Of a stretch of 35,790 nt of DNA, positions 7,139-15,761 are shown one piece after another. The stretch is from Deltaproteobacteria bacterium (lineage in GTDB: Bacteria; Myxococcota_A; UBA9042; PHBI01): NCBI GenBank assembly GCA_011526585.1, contig WYBB01000157.1, positions 1 to 35,790 on the forward strand. The letters run 5' to 3'. Numbering within the stretch: position 1 is the stretch's first letter; every line of letters begins with the position of its first letter. Made by a program: the position numbers and the translations under genes. The notes under the pieces are model-generated. The model did no database searches, had not been told where the DNA came from, and saw only the letters and a list, made by a program, of their open reading frames with translations.

Positions 7139-10100
7139 TCAGCGCGCCCGCGCGCGCGCGTGCTCGGCGGCGGCGTGGTCGCCGGCTTCGTCGTGCGCCT
7201 CGGCCGCGGCGATGAGCGCGCGCGCGATCTCGTCGGCGCTGGCGTCGGCGTCGTCGAGCGCGTCGGCGCGCGCCTCCCAGAGATCGGCGCGGTCGGCGGC
7301 GCCGGCGGGCCCGAGCGCTTCGAGCTCGCCCATGATGCGCGAGAAGAGCGCGAGGTCGAGCGGGCGCAAGCGCAGGTAGCGCACGTAGGCTGCGCGCGCG
7401 GCGTCGGGCTCGCCGGCGGCGGCGCGGGCATCGCCGAGCGCGCGCAGGTAGGTCGTCGAGGCCTCGACGTCGAAGACGCGCATGACGAGCTTGTCGAGCA
7501 CGTCGGCGCGGCGCGCGTGCTCGCCGAGCTCGCCGAGGATCTCCTGATAGAGCTCGAGCGCGGAGAGCACGTCGGGGTCGAGCGCGAAGAGCGCCTCGAG
7601 CGTCGTGCGCGCGCCGCCGAGATCGCCGCCGAAGAACTGCTCGGTCGCGCGCGCCAGCGCCTCGTCGATGCGGTCGCCCTCGGCGACCTTGTCGTGCAGC
7701 GCCTCGGGAGGCACGGCCGCGCCCGCCGGCGCGATCGGGCTCGCGGGCTCGCTCCGCGCCGGGTCCGCCGGCGCCGGCTCGGGCGCGATCGCGGCGCGCT
7801 GCACGCTCGGCGGCACGGACTCGCGCAGCACCATGAGCAGCTCACGCGCCGGCACGTGGCCCGGCGCCTCGGCGATGAGCGCCTCCAAGAGCGCCAGCGC
7901 GTGCGCCTCGTCGCCGCGATCGGCCGCGGCCAAGGCCTCGTCGAAGCGATCGATGCGCGGCGGCGCCGGCGGCGGGGTGGGCGTGATCGGGATCACCGGC
8001 GAGACCAACTGGCTCGTCATGCCGGCGCGCCGCAAGAGCGCCTGCGCCGCCGGCTCGTCCGGTCGCGCCAGGCGCGCGAGCGACGCCCGCGCCTGCCCGG
8101 GCGCCGCCATGCGCTCGAGCTGCAGCTCGGCGAGGCGCAGGCGCGCCGCGTCCTTGCCGGCGGTCTCCGGCCTCAGCGCCTCGAGCCGGATCAGCGCCGC
8201 GGCCAGCTCGCGCACCGGGCCCGACGGCGCGAGCCGCAGGCACGCCTCCAACGCGCGCGCGAGCAGCTCCTGCGCGACGAGCGAGCGCGGCGAGAGGCGC
8301 CCGGCGTCCTCGAGGAAGACCCGCGCGCCGACCGGGTCGTCGAGCTCTTCGAGCGCCGCGCGCCCGAGCTGGACCAGGAGCTCGACGCGTCGCTCGATCC
8401 CGGCCTGGTCGGCGAGCCCGCGCGCCTCGAGCCGCGCGAGCAGGAGCGCGCCGACGCGCTGGTGGTCGGGCCAGAGCCCGAAGCGCGCCTGGAGCTGCAT
8501 GAGGCGCTCGGCCCGCTCGATGAAGCGCGGCGAGTCGAGCGCCTCGAAGACCGCCTCCTCGAGCGGCGCCAGCGCGTCGAACTCGAGCCCGAGCGACTCG
8601 AAGAGCCGCGCCACGCGATGCAGGATGCGCGCGCGCGACTCGCCGCGCGCCACCTTCCGGGCCGCCTCGTGGAGTTGGTGCACGAGCCACTCGCGCCGCG
8701 CCGGATCGGGCGCCGAGCGCTCGAGCAGACCGAGCGCGCCCTCGTGATCGGGCTCGCGCGCCAGCACCGCCAGGACCGCCTGCAGCGCCGCCGCGGCGTC
8801 GCCCCGCGCGATCAGCGCCTCGCCGCGCAGCGCCTGCGCTTCGGCCCACTCGGCCGCCTCGGCTGCCACCAGCTCGACGAAGCGCAGCGCCAGCACCGGC
8901 TCCCGCGCCTTGAGCGCCAGCCGCGTCAGCTCGAGCGCGTCCTTGCCCTCCATGCGCGCGATGTCGCCCGCGCGCCACAGCACGCGCCGCGCGCGCGCCG
9001 GGTCCGCCAGCGTATCCAGGAGCAGATGCGCCAGCCGCGCGATCACCGCCACCAGGTGCGCCGCGTCCGACGGCGCGATCGTGCGCAGCGCACCCTCGAG
9101 GATCCCGAGCGCGGTGAGCCCGTTGCCCTCCTGCGTCTCGACCTCGGCGAGCGCGAGCTTGGCCTCGAGGTCCTCGGGCGCCGCCTCGAGCACCACCTTG
9201 AGCAGCACGCGCGCGTCCTCGGGCTCGTTGCGCATGAGCGCGAAGCGCGCCAGCCGGAGCCCGGCGTCGCGCGTGCGCGCCTTCGAGCGCGCCGCGAAGA
9301 GGAGCCGCTTGTAGAGCGGCAGCGCCGCGCGCACGTCGCCCTCGGCCTCCGCCAGCGCGATGAGCTCCGAGAGCGCCTCCTCGTGATCGGGCGAGCGCTC
9401 GAGCACGCGCGAGAGCGCCGCGCGCGACTCCTCCGGCGCGAACTCCTTCAGGATGCGCGCGAGCGTAAGATCCGCGGCCGTCGCGTCCTCGCGATCCGCG
9501 GGCGCGGTCAGGCTCGCCGCCAGGCGCTCGAGCTGCACCGCCGCCTCCTCGGGCCGCCCACGCCCGAGCGCGATCGCCGCGAGCCCCGCCAGCGCCGGCT
9601 CCCACCCGGGCGCCAGCTCGAGCAGCGCCCGGCACTGCCGCTCACCCTCGTCGTAGAGGATCGGCTGCGACGCGGTGATGCCGATGAGCCGCTCGGCGAG
9701 GAAGCCCGGCCGCGGCGGCCCGTCGAGCGCGCGGTAGACCTCGGCCAGCGCCTCGCGCACCCGCCCCTCGCCGAGCAGCCGATCGACCTGGCCGTGATGA
9801 CGCTTGAGCTCGAGGTCCTCGACGAAGCGCTCGAAGGCCCCGCGCACGCGCCCCGCCTCCCAGGTCCCGCCTTCCCCCTCGTCGAGCTCGGCGACCAGCC
9901 GCTCACCCGCGTCCGCACGCGAGAAGCGCGCGACGAAGCGCCCCTCGCGCAGCTCCACCCCGTGCGCGGAGAGCTGCCCGAGATCGGGCAGCTTCCAGCC
10001 GAGCCCGGCCAGGACCCACGCCAGCGCCGCGCGCACGCAGCGGATCTTCGCCGTCGTCAGCCCGCGCTCGACGATCATCGCCTTGGGCACCAGGTCCAGC

Positions 10101-10645
10101 ACCCGCTCGGCCAGGCGCGGCCACGGCTCCTGGGTCGGCCCGTAGGCGCGCATGCCGAAGAGCGAGAGCTGCAGGAGCGGCTCGAGCGCGCCGCCGCCCT
10201 CGACGTCGTCGTCACCCTCGGCCGCGACGAAGCGCCCGCGCATCGTCCAGCGCGTGCCGCCCTCGGTGCGCCCGGCGAGCACGAGCTGATCGTCCTGCGC
10301 CGAGCCGCCGATCTGCCCGCCCGAGACCTGGTTCAACCAGTCGAGCACCACGCGCGCGTCGATGCGCAGGGTCAGGTCCTCGGCGATCCCGCGGTGATGT
10401 CGGAAGCGCTCGATCCCCTCGCGGAAGTCGAAGGGGAAGGTCACGTGCGGCAGCTCGACCACCAGCTCGACCAGCTCGGCCCCACCCGGCAGCGCCGCCC
10501 GCTGCAGCACGATCGACAGCCGCCGCCCCTCGACGCGCAGGCTCCACACCGGCGTCGCGAGCACGACGACTTCCTTGTGGCGGTCGGCCGTCCGCTCGGG
10601 CCACCGCTCGGACGGCGACGTGATCATGGCGGCGCCCATCGCCAT
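7139..10645 (-). CDS. Large cytoplasmic TPR-repeat protein
   Basis: 1168 residues with no signal peptide or membrane segment. The first about 270 residues form a globular region I do not recognise (beta-rich start, DWLNQVSGGQIGG, then an Arg-rich helical part). From about residue 290 to the end the protein is helical and built from repeated helix pairs with the TPR pattern (for example ARILKEFAPEESRAALSRVLERSPDHEEALSELI). An Ala/Pro-rich break near residues 880-1000 separates two TPR blocks. Such proteins are usually assembly scaffolds; the partner is unknown. The annotated ATG at 10645 has only a weak ribosome site. The ATG at 10639 has TATAAG 13 bases upstream and could be the true, leaderless start (MGAAMITSP). 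The gene diverges from the FadL-like porin with 49 bases between. Confidence 0.85.
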   Translation of the reverse strand: MAMGAAMITSPSERWPERTADRHKEVVVLATPVWSLRVEGRRLSIVLQRAALPGGAELVELVVELPHVTFPFDFREGIERFRHHRGIAEDLTLRIDARVVLDWLNQVSGGQIGGSAQDDQLVLAGRTEGGTRWTMRGRFVAAEGDDDVEGGGALEPLLQLSLFGMRAYGPTQEPWPRLAERVLDLVPKAMIVERGLTTAKIRCVRAALAWVLAGLGWKLPDLGQLSAHGVELREGRFVARFSRADAGERLVAELDEGEGGTWEAGRVRGAFERFVEDLELKRHHGQVDRLLGEGRVREALAEVYRALDGPPRPGFLAERLIGITASQPILYDEGERQCRALLELAPGWEPALAGLAAIALGRGRPEEAAVQLERLAASLTAPADREDATAADLTLARILKEFAPEESRAALSRVLERSPDHEEALSELIALAEAEGDVRAALPLYKRLLFAARSKARTRDAGLRLARFALMRNEPEDARVLLKVVLEAAPEDLEAKLALAEVETQEGNGLTALGILEGALRTIAPSDAAHLVAVIARLAHLLLDTLADPARARRVLWRAGDIARMEGKDALELTRLALKAREPVLALRFVELVAAEAAEWAEAQALRGEALIARGDAAAALQAVLAVLAREPDHEGALGLLERSAPDPARREWLVHQLHEAARKVARGESRARILHRVARLFESLGLEFDALAPLEEAVFEALDSPRFIERAERLMQLQARFGLWPDHQRVGALLLARLEARGLADQAGIERRVELLVQLGRAALEELDDPVGARVFLEDAGRLSPRSLVAQELLARALEACLRLAPSGPVRELAAALIRLEALRPETAGKDAARLRLAELQLERMAAPGQARASLARLARPDEPAAQALLRRAGMTSQLVSPVIPITPTPPPAPPRIDRFDEALAAADRGDEAHALALLEALIAEAPGHVPARELLMVLRESVPPSVQRAAIAPEPAPADPARSEPASPIAPAGAAVPPEALHDKVAEGDRIDEALARATEQFFGGDLGGARTTLEALFALDPDVLSALELYQEILGELGEHARRADVLDKLVMRVFDVEASTTYLRALGDARAAAGEPDAARAAYVRYLRLRPLDLALFSRIMGELEALGPAGAADRADLWEARADALDDADASADEIARALIAAAEAHDEAGDHAAAEHARARAR

Positions 10646-10694
10646 CCTTATACCTCAACTTTTTCCCGCGCGCCTCCGGTGATACCGTCGCCGC

Positions 10695-12098
10695 GTGCAC
10701 CCCCCGCCGTCGCCGCGCCGCTCGCGCCCTCTCGCCCCGCTCCTCGCCACCCTCGCGGCCTGCGCGCTCGTCGCCACCGCCGCGCCCCCCACGCGCGCCT
10801 CCTTCTTCGACACCTACGGCTTCTCCGCGCGCGCCGTCGCCCGCGGCAACGCCCTGGTCGCGCTCGGCTTCGACTACGACGCCGCCTACTACAACCCGGC
10901 CAACGTGCTCTCGCGCAAGCGCGTGCACCTCGGCTTCGGCTTCGACCTCGTCGCCCCGTCGATGGACTTCGAGGCGGTCGCCGGCGAGTTCTCACCGCTT
11001 TCCCCCGACGACAACCTCGGCTTCCACCTCGGCTTCTCGACGCCTATCGGCGGCGTCTTCGACGAGGTCATCGGCTTCGGCCTCGCCTTCTTCCACCCGC
11101 TCACCACCGGCACCAACGTCTCGTCGGTCGATCCCGCCGACCCCTGGTGGTACCGCTACCAGAGCCTGCCCGACAAGCTCGTCATCGCCGCCGGCCTCGC
11201 CTTCGAGCCGGTCGACTGGCTGCGCCTCGGCGTCGGCGCGCAGCTCCTCGCCGCGCTCGACGGCGTCGTCGACGCGAGCCTCTCGCTCGCCGAGGGCCGC
11301 TTCCTGCGCGAGACGATCGACCTCGAGGTCGTGCCGCGCCTGGGCCCGACCTTCGGCCTCGCGCTCGGCCCCTTCGGCGGCGGCGGCGGCGCGCTCGGCC
11401 ACTTCCGCTTCGGCGCGAGCTTCCGCGGCGCGCTCGAGCTCGACTACCGCCTGCCGGTGCGCGTCGAGATCGAGCAGGTCGGCGTGCTCGACGTGCTCGT
11501 CGAAGGCGTCTCGCTCTACACCCCCGACCAGCTCGCGCTCGGTCTCGGCTGGGAGAGCGCGCCCGCGCCCGAGCCGGGCTGGTCGGTCGAGCTCGGCCTC
11601 ACCTGGGAGCGCTGGAGCGACGCCCCTCCAGCCGGCGCACGCTTCCTCCTGGCGATCGACGATCGCCACCTGCAGCCGGTCGACCCCAACGACCCGGCCG
11701 ACACACCCGACAAGATCGTCGACGTCGTCGGCGAGCGCGTGCCGCTCGGCGCGGTCGACACCGTGACCCCGCGCGCCGGCCTCGAGTGGCGCCCCGAGGA
11801 CCACTGGTCGATCCGCGCCGGCTACTTCTTCCGCCCGACGCCGCTACCCGACCCGGTCTATCAGACCAACACCCTCGACGCCGCCGCGCACGTCATGAGC
11901 CTCGGCGTCGGTCTCATGTTCGGTGACCCGACCGGCGACAAGGCCGGCCCGCTCTCGCTCGACCTGGCCATCCAGTGGACCCACCTCACCCAGCGCGGCG
12001 TGCAGAAGGATCCGCTCGCCGGCTCCCCGCAGGGGGCCTACCAGGCGGGCGGCAACCTCTGGCACATCGCGCTGGACCTCCGTCACGACCACTTCTGA
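10695..12098 (+). CDS. FadL-like outer-membrane transport protein
   Basis: A 467-residue outer-membrane beta-barrel. A signal peptide (hydrophobic core LAPLLATLAACALVATAA, probable cleavage after TRA) is followed by the hallmark start of the OMPP1/FadL/TodX family: ARAVARGNALVALGFDYDAAYYNPANV. Alternating amphipathic strands run to a C-terminal Phe (LDLRHDHF), the usual Bam signal. FadL relatives carry long-chain fatty acids or other hydrophobic compounds across the outer membrane, which suits a neighbourhood rich in lipid genes. Translation starts at GTG 10695 without a Shine-Dalgarno sequence; TACCGT lies 12 bases upstream, so a leaderless start is likely. Substrate specificity cannot be read. 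Confidence 0.85.
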   Translation: MHPPPSPRRSRPLAPLLATLAACALVATAAPPTRASFFDTYGFSARAVARGNALVALGFDYDAAYYNPANVLSRKRVHLGFGFDLVAPSMDFEAVAGEFSPLSPDDNLGFHLGFSTPIGGVFDEVIGFGLAFFHPLTTGTNVSSVDPADPWWYRYQSLPDKLVIAAGLAFEPVDWLRLGVGAQLLAALDGVVDASLSLAEGRFLRETIDLEVVPRLGPTFGLALGPFGGGGGALGHFRFGASFRGALELDYRLPVRVEIEQVGVLDVLVEGVSLYTPDQLALGLGWESAPAPEPGWSVELGLTWERWSDAPPAGARFLLAIDDRHLQPVDPNDPADTPDKIVDVVGERVPLGAVDTVTPRAGLEWRPEDHWSIRAGYFFRPTPLPDPVYQTNTLDAAAHVMSLGVGLMFGDPTGDKAGPLSLDLAIQWTHLTQRGVQKDPLAGSPQGAYQAGGNLWHIALDLRHDHF

Positions 12099-12111
12099 GC
12101 GCGGGCCTCAC

Positions 12112-12354
12112 CTATCCCTGGTTCGTCAGATCCCTGGCCATCCACATGACCCTGCCGCGCCCGAGTCGCACCTGCACGGCGCGGCTCTTCGGCAGGAGCT
12201 CGCCCGACAGGAAGCACGTGACCATCTCCTCGGTGGGCGCCGCCTCGCTCGTCGCGTCCGGCCCCTCCGGCTCGTCCGGACCCGACGGTGTCATGACCGA
12301 GGTCAGCGAGGGGATCCGAGGCTGCGTCTTGCGGCGGCGAGCGGGCTGGCCCAT
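12112..12354 (-). CDS. Small conserved-looking protein of unknown function
   Basis: 80 residues from the ATG at 12354, chosen because AGGAG lies 6 bases upstream; longer upstream frames lack a site. The first half is basic then acidic and disordered ([21 protein letters not shown]). The second half looks folded: [32 protein letters not shown]. The Cys-x-x-Ser-Gly-Glu start is reminiscent of small deltaproteobacterial proteins of unknown function; I cannot name the family. Only one Cys is present, so a classical zinc ribbon is unlikely. It is convergent with the porin gene, with 13 bases between. Confidence 0.6.
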   Translation of the reverse strand: MGQPARRRKTQPRIPSLTSVMTPSGPDEPEGPDATSEAAPTEEMVTCFLSGELLPKSRAVQVRLGRGRVMWMARDLTNQG

Positions 12355-12569
12355 GGCGTGCTCCTGTGTGCGAGGGGTCGGGATGTGCGTCGCCCGACGT
12401 GGCCGCAAAAGGTCCAGCGCCGGGTCCACCCCCTACTACGCAAGCGCTGTGCCATGGGTTACGCGGCCTTGTCGCGTGGTGGCGCCTCCGAGATCGCGAC
12501 AGCGCTGTCACGGGTGACAAGCGCCCTTTCACCTCGACCGTAGCGATCGCGGCGTCTATCCTCCCCGCC

Positions 12570-13817
12570 ATGTCCGACCACCCGCCCAGCGCCAACCCCG
12601 ACCGCGGTGACAGCCCGATCACCCGCGCCGCCGACGTCCTGCGCAAGGGCGGCCTGGCGCTGGTGCACGACCCCGCGCGCCCGGAGCGCGGCGGCATCGT
12701 CGTGGCCGGCGCGAGCCGCACGAGCGACGACACCGTCAACTTCCTCGCGACCCACGCGCGCGGCCTGACGGCGGTCGCGATCCTGCCCGATCGCGCCGAG
12801 CGCCTCGGCCTCGCTCCGCAGCGCGGTAGCGACGGCGCCATCGCGCTCGCCTCGCAGGCCGAGCGCTGGCTCGTCACCGTCGAGGCGCGCCGCGGCGTCT
12901 CGACCGGGATCAGCGCCGCCGATCGCGCCGCCACCATCCAGGTCCTCGCCCGCGCCGACGCCCGCCTCGAGGACCTCACCACCCCCGGCCACGTGCACCC
13001 GACGCTCGCCGATCCCGGCGGCGTGCTCTTCCGCAACGGCCTGTCCGAGGCGGCGGTCGACCTCGTGCGCGCCGCCGGCCTCGAGCCGGTCGCGACCTTC
13101 TCGCAAGTGCTCGGCGACGACGGCGAGCTCCTCTGCGGCGCGGCGCTCGGGGCTTGGGGCGCACGCCACGGCCTCATCGAGGTGCGCGTCGCCGAGCTCA
13201 TGGCCCACCGCATGGCGACCGAGTCCTTCGTGCGCCAGCTCTCGCAGGCCACCCTGCCGACGCGCCACGGCGAGTTCCTGGTGCGCGCCTACGAGAACCG
13301 CCTCGACCACCGCCAGCACCTCGTGCTCTCGCTCGGCGAGACGCGCTCGGCCGACCCGATCCTCGTGCGCATCCACTCCGAGTGCCTGACCGGCGACGTC
13401 TTCCACTCGCTGCGCTGCGACTGCGGCCCCCAGCTCGACGAGGCGCTGCGCCGCGTCGCCGAGGCCGGCCGCGGCGTGGTGATCTACCTCCGCCAGGAGG
13501 GCCGCGGCATCGGGCTCCTCGACAAGATCCGCGCTTACGCCCTGCAGGACGACGGCCGCGACACCGTCGAGGCCAACCTCGAGCTCGGCCTGCCGATCGA
13601 CGGCCGCGACTACGGCCTCGCCGCCCAGATCCTTCACACCCTCGGTGTGCGCCGCGTGCGGCTCCTGACGAACAACCCCGACAAGATCCAGACGATCACC
13701 GACTTCGGCGTCGACGTCGTCGCGCGCGAGCCGCTCGAGATCGCCGCCTCGGACGACAACCGCTCGTATCTGCTAACGAAGAAAGAGAAGCTCGGGCACC
13801 TGCTCGGCGACGTGTAG
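12570..13817 (+). CDS. ribBA: RibBA-type protein: degenerate DHBP synthase fused to GTP cyclohydrolase II
   Basis: 415 residues. The C-terminal half (about 210-415) is a textbook GTP cyclohydrolase II, the first step of riboflavin synthesis. The zinc cysteines are in [17 protein letters not shown], followed by [18 protein letters not shown] and LTNNPDKI. The N-terminal half aligns throughout with 3,4-dihydroxy-2-butanone 4-phosphate synthase ([17 protein letters not shown]), but key residues are gone. The acidic loop DRENEGD reads ARPERGG at residues 36-42, the catalytic Cys position (GIVCL) reads GLTAV, and GHTEA reads GLSEA. The RibB half is therefore probably inactive, and another gene should supply the butanone phosphate. 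The ATG at 12570 lacks a Shine-Dalgarno sequence but has TATCCT 13 bases upstream. No FMN riboswitch is visible in the 215-base leader. Convergent with tmk. Confidence 0.9.
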   Translation: MSDHPPSANPDRGDSPITRAADVLRKGGLALVHDPARPERGGIVVAGASRTSDDTVNFLATHARGLTAVAILPDRAERLGLAPQRGSDGAIALASQAERWLVTVEARRGVSTGISAADRAATIQVLARADARLEDLTTPGHVHPTLADPGGVLFRNGLSEAAVDLVRAAGLEPVATFSQVLGDDGELLCGAALGAWGARHGLIEVRVAELMAHRMATESFVRQLSQATLPTRHGEFLVRAYENRLDHRQHLVLSLGETRSADPILVRIHSECLTGDVFHSLRCDCGPQLDEALRRVAEAGRGVVIYLRQEGRGIGLLDKIRAYALQDDGRDTVEANLELGLPIDGRDYGLAAQILHTLGVRRVRLLTNNPDKIQTITDFGVDVVAREPLEIAASDDNRSYLLTKKEKLGHLLGDV

Positions 13818-13830
13818 AGATCCTCCACAC

Positions 13831-13846
13831 GGCGAGCGCGTTCGCC
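13831..13846. terminator. Small hairpin between convergent ribBA and tmk
   Basis: GGCGA (13831-13835) and TCGCC (13842-13846) form a short stem in the 29-base gap between two convergent genes. Without a T-run this is at best a weak bidirectional terminator. Confidence 0.25.
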
Positions 13847-14515
13847 TCAGAAGATGCGCTCGAGCGTGCCGCGCACCCGCGAGGTGACCATCGACATCTC
13901 CTCCTCGCCGTCGAGGATCACCACCTCGCCGTCGCGGTAGCTCTCGAGGAGCTTCTCGTACGCGGCCGCGACGCGCTTCTGCAGCGGCAGCTGCTCGAAG
14001 ACCTCCTTGTGGGTCCGCGAGCCCTCGATGCGCGCCATCGCCACCTCGGCCCGCACGCGCAAGAAGATCGTCAGGTCGGGCGCGAGCGCCTTCTCATTGA
14101 TATTGCGGACGAAGCGCAGGTCGGTCTCGAGGCTCTGGTAGGCGAGGCTCGAGAGCACGTAGCGATCGCAGACGACGTGGCGGCCGGCCTCGAGCTGCGG
14201 CACGATCTCGTTGTGCAGGTGGTCGAGGCGGTCGGCCGCGAAGAGGAGCGCGACCGCGGCGGGGTCGAGCGGCTCCTTCTTCGCCTCGCCGCGCGCCTGG
14301 CCGGGCGTCGCCACGATGCGCCCGCGCAGCACCTGGCGGAGCATGAGCCCGATCGGCCCGTCGGTCGGCTCGCGCGTCGCGTGTACGAGCTCACCGCGTC
14401 GCTCGAGCCACTCGACGACGTGGCGTAGCTGGCTCGTCGTGCCGGCTCCGTCGATCCCCTCGAGCACGATGAAGCGCCCGCGGCGCTTGCCGCCCTGCCC
14501 CTTCTTCGTCGTCAC
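13847..14515 (-). CDS. tmk: Thymidylate kinase with variant P-loop
   Basis: 222 residues; phosphorylates dTMP to dTDP with ATP. It has the Tmk order of motifs: P-loop region FIVLEGIDGAGTTSQ (residues 15-29), REPTDGPIG, FAADRLDH and the catalytic CDRYVLSSLAYQ. The P-loop is odd: the position of the usual Lys (GxGKT) is Thr (GAGTTS). I recall such 'GAGTT' variants in thymidylate kinases of related bacteria but cannot verify this. The stretch TPGQARGEAKKEP replaces the usual short lid. Start is GTG 14515, whose GTGA overlaps the stop of the upstream lipoprotein gene, giving translational coupling; AAGG lies upstream. It is the last gene of the rpoZ - lipoprotein - tmk operon. Confidence 0.9.
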   Translation of the reverse strand: MTTKKGQGGKRRGRFIVLEGIDGAGTTSQLRHVVEWLERRGELVHATREPTDGPIGLMLRQVLRGRIVATPGQARGEAKKEPLDPAAVALLFAADRLDHLHNEIVPQLEAGRHVVCDRYVLSSLAYQSLETDLRFVRNINEKALAPDLTIFLRVRAEVAMARIEGSRTHKEVFEQLPLQKRVAAAYEKLLESYRDGEVVILDGEEEMSMVTSRVRGTLERIF

Positions 14516-15339
14516 GGCGTGCCTTGGCTGCAGGGCAGCTCTTCGAGGGTGGTGCCGGCCGGGCACGTGAACGTGAACGCCTCGTCGGCCGGCACGGTGG
14601 CGAGGTCGATCTCGCGATATTCGAGGCGCAGGTCGGTCTCGTCGCGCTCGAGCAGGACGTCGAGCCGGCCCGGCACGAGCTCGCCCGCGACGCGCCTGAA
14701 CTCGGAGTAGCGCACGTCGACCTTGCGACGGCCTCCCTCGAGGAGCTGCGTGCGCACGACGCGCCCGTCCGCGTGCGCGACCCAGAGGCGCTGCGTGCGC
14801 CCGTGCGCGAGCCCGAGGTCGGTCGCGCCGCCGACGAGCTCGAGGCGGTAGGCGCCGACCTTGCCGTCCCACTTCATCTCGACGTGCTCGTGCGGGATGA
14901 GCGGCGGGCGCCCGAGCAGGACGCCGACGAGCTCGTCGGCCTCGAGCGGCACCGACGCGAAGCGACCGACGTTGTCGGGGCAGGCGCGCCCGACCCAGCA
15001 GGTGCTCTGGCCGCGCTGCCACGAGGTGAAACGCTCGCCGTCGGTGGCGAGCACGCTGACCGAGTCGTCGGTCGGGGAGAGCCCCTCCATGCGCAAGTGA
15101 CCGGGCCGGCGCGCGAGGATCAGCACCTTGCCCTTGAGGCCGCCCTGTTCGCTGTACTGCGAGGCGCGCGCCTCGAGCACCGCCGCGTCCGGGCCGCCGC
15201 CGACCCAGGTGCGCGCGAGCTCGAGCACCGACTCGGCCGTCGTGTGCGCGTCGGCCGGCGGGTCGTGATGCGTGCCCGGGCACGCGGCCAGCGTCAGCGC
15301 CGCGACGACTCCGAGCCACGTGCGGGCGGCACCCGACAT
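14512..15339 (-). CDS. Outer-membrane-type lipoprotein, LolA/LolB-like in outline
   Basis: 275 residues with signal peptide and lipobox (LAAC, Cys at residue 20). The ATG at 15339 has a strong purine-rich ribosome site (GAGGGGGG). The mature protein is beta-rich and runs in the order 'GKVLILARRPGHLRMEGLSP...DGERFTSWQRG', then 'EMKWDGKVGAYRLEL', then 'VRYSEFRRVAGELVPGRLDVLL'. This pattern of antiparallel strands resembles the LolA/LolB half-barrel and the DUF4292-type lipoproteins often found in Gram-negative envelopes. Lipid or lipoprotein binding is therefore plausible but not shown. Two Cys (CWVGRAC) may form a disulfide. The gene overlaps tmk by 4 bases and lies 44 bases after rpoZ. Confidence 0.8.
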   Translation of the reverse strand: MSGAARTWLGVVAALTLAACPGTHHDPPADAHTTAESVLELARTWVGGGPDAAVLEARASQYSEQGGLKGKVLILARRPGHLRMEGLSPTDDSVSVLATDGERFTSWQRGQSTCWVGRACPDNVGRFASVPLEADELVGVLLGRPPLIPHEHVEMKWDGKVGAYRLELVGGATDLGLAHGRTQRLWVAHADGRVVRTQLLEGGRRKVDVRYSEFRRVAGELVPGRLDVLLERDETDLRLEYREIDLATVPADEAFTFTCPAGTTLEELPCSQGTP

Positions 15340-15383
15340 CGATCCCCCCTCGCTCGTCTCCCCGCAGGAGGGTCGCACGGGCG

Positions 15384-15614
15384 CTACTTCCGGCCGGTGT
15401 TCCAGCTGAGCAGGAGCTCGTTGACGTCGCGGTCGAAGGCGACCTTGCCGGCCGCGATCTCGCGCAGCGAGCGCACGGCGGTCTTGTTCTTCTTGACGTC
15501 GACGAGCGACTCGCTGCCGCCCTCGAGGGCCCGGGCGCGCTTGGCGGCGAGCATGACGAGCGCGAAGCGGTTGTCGACGTTGTCCAGGCAGTCTTCGATC
15601 GTCACGCGGGCCAT
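15384..15614 (-). CDS. rpoZ: RNA polymerase omega subunit
   Basis: 76 residues. Omega helps fold and assemble the beta' subunit of RNA polymerase. Family features: [28 protein letters not shown] at the N-terminus (the conserved NRFxLVxxAxxRAR helix), then [17 protein letters not shown]. Length is typical. GGAGAG lies about 8 bases before the ATG. It heads the operon that continues with a lipoprotein gene and tmk, and diverges from a response-regulator gene. Confidence 0.95.
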   Translation of the reverse strand: MARVTIEDCLDNVDNRFALVMLAAKRARALEGGSESLVDVKKNKTAVRSLREIAAGKVAFDRDVNELLLSWNTGRK

Positions 15615-15676
15615 CGGGTGCTCTCCGTCTCGGTCGCGCCCGCTTTCGACACGAGGTCCGGGCGCGAGGAGCGAGG

Positions 15677-15704
15677 ATCATCCACACCCGGCCGCGCGAG
15701 TCAA
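15677..15704 (-). promoter_or_regulatory. Predicted promoter of the rpoZ operon
   Basis: On the minus strand, TTGACT (15704-15699) is separated by 16 bases from GATGAT (15682-15677). The -35 box matches the sigma-70 consensus at five of six positions; the -10 box is weaker. It would give a leader of about 55-60 bases before rpoZ. Confidence 0.45.
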
Positions 15705-15761
15705 GGACCTTCGCGGGCGACCTTGACGTGGAGTCCCGCTCGGGTGGACAACGGGAGGGCC

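Noticed and set aside
7160..11926. Open frame of 1588 residues on the plus strand
   Set aside because: It runs antisense through the TPR gene and in the wrong frame through the porin gene; the composition is Arg-rich, as expected for GC-rich shadow frames.
12355..12569. Possible FMN riboswitch before ribBA
   Set aside because: No conserved FMN-aptamer blocks are visible, the upstream gene occupies part of the space, and a -10-like box lies 13 bases before the ATG.
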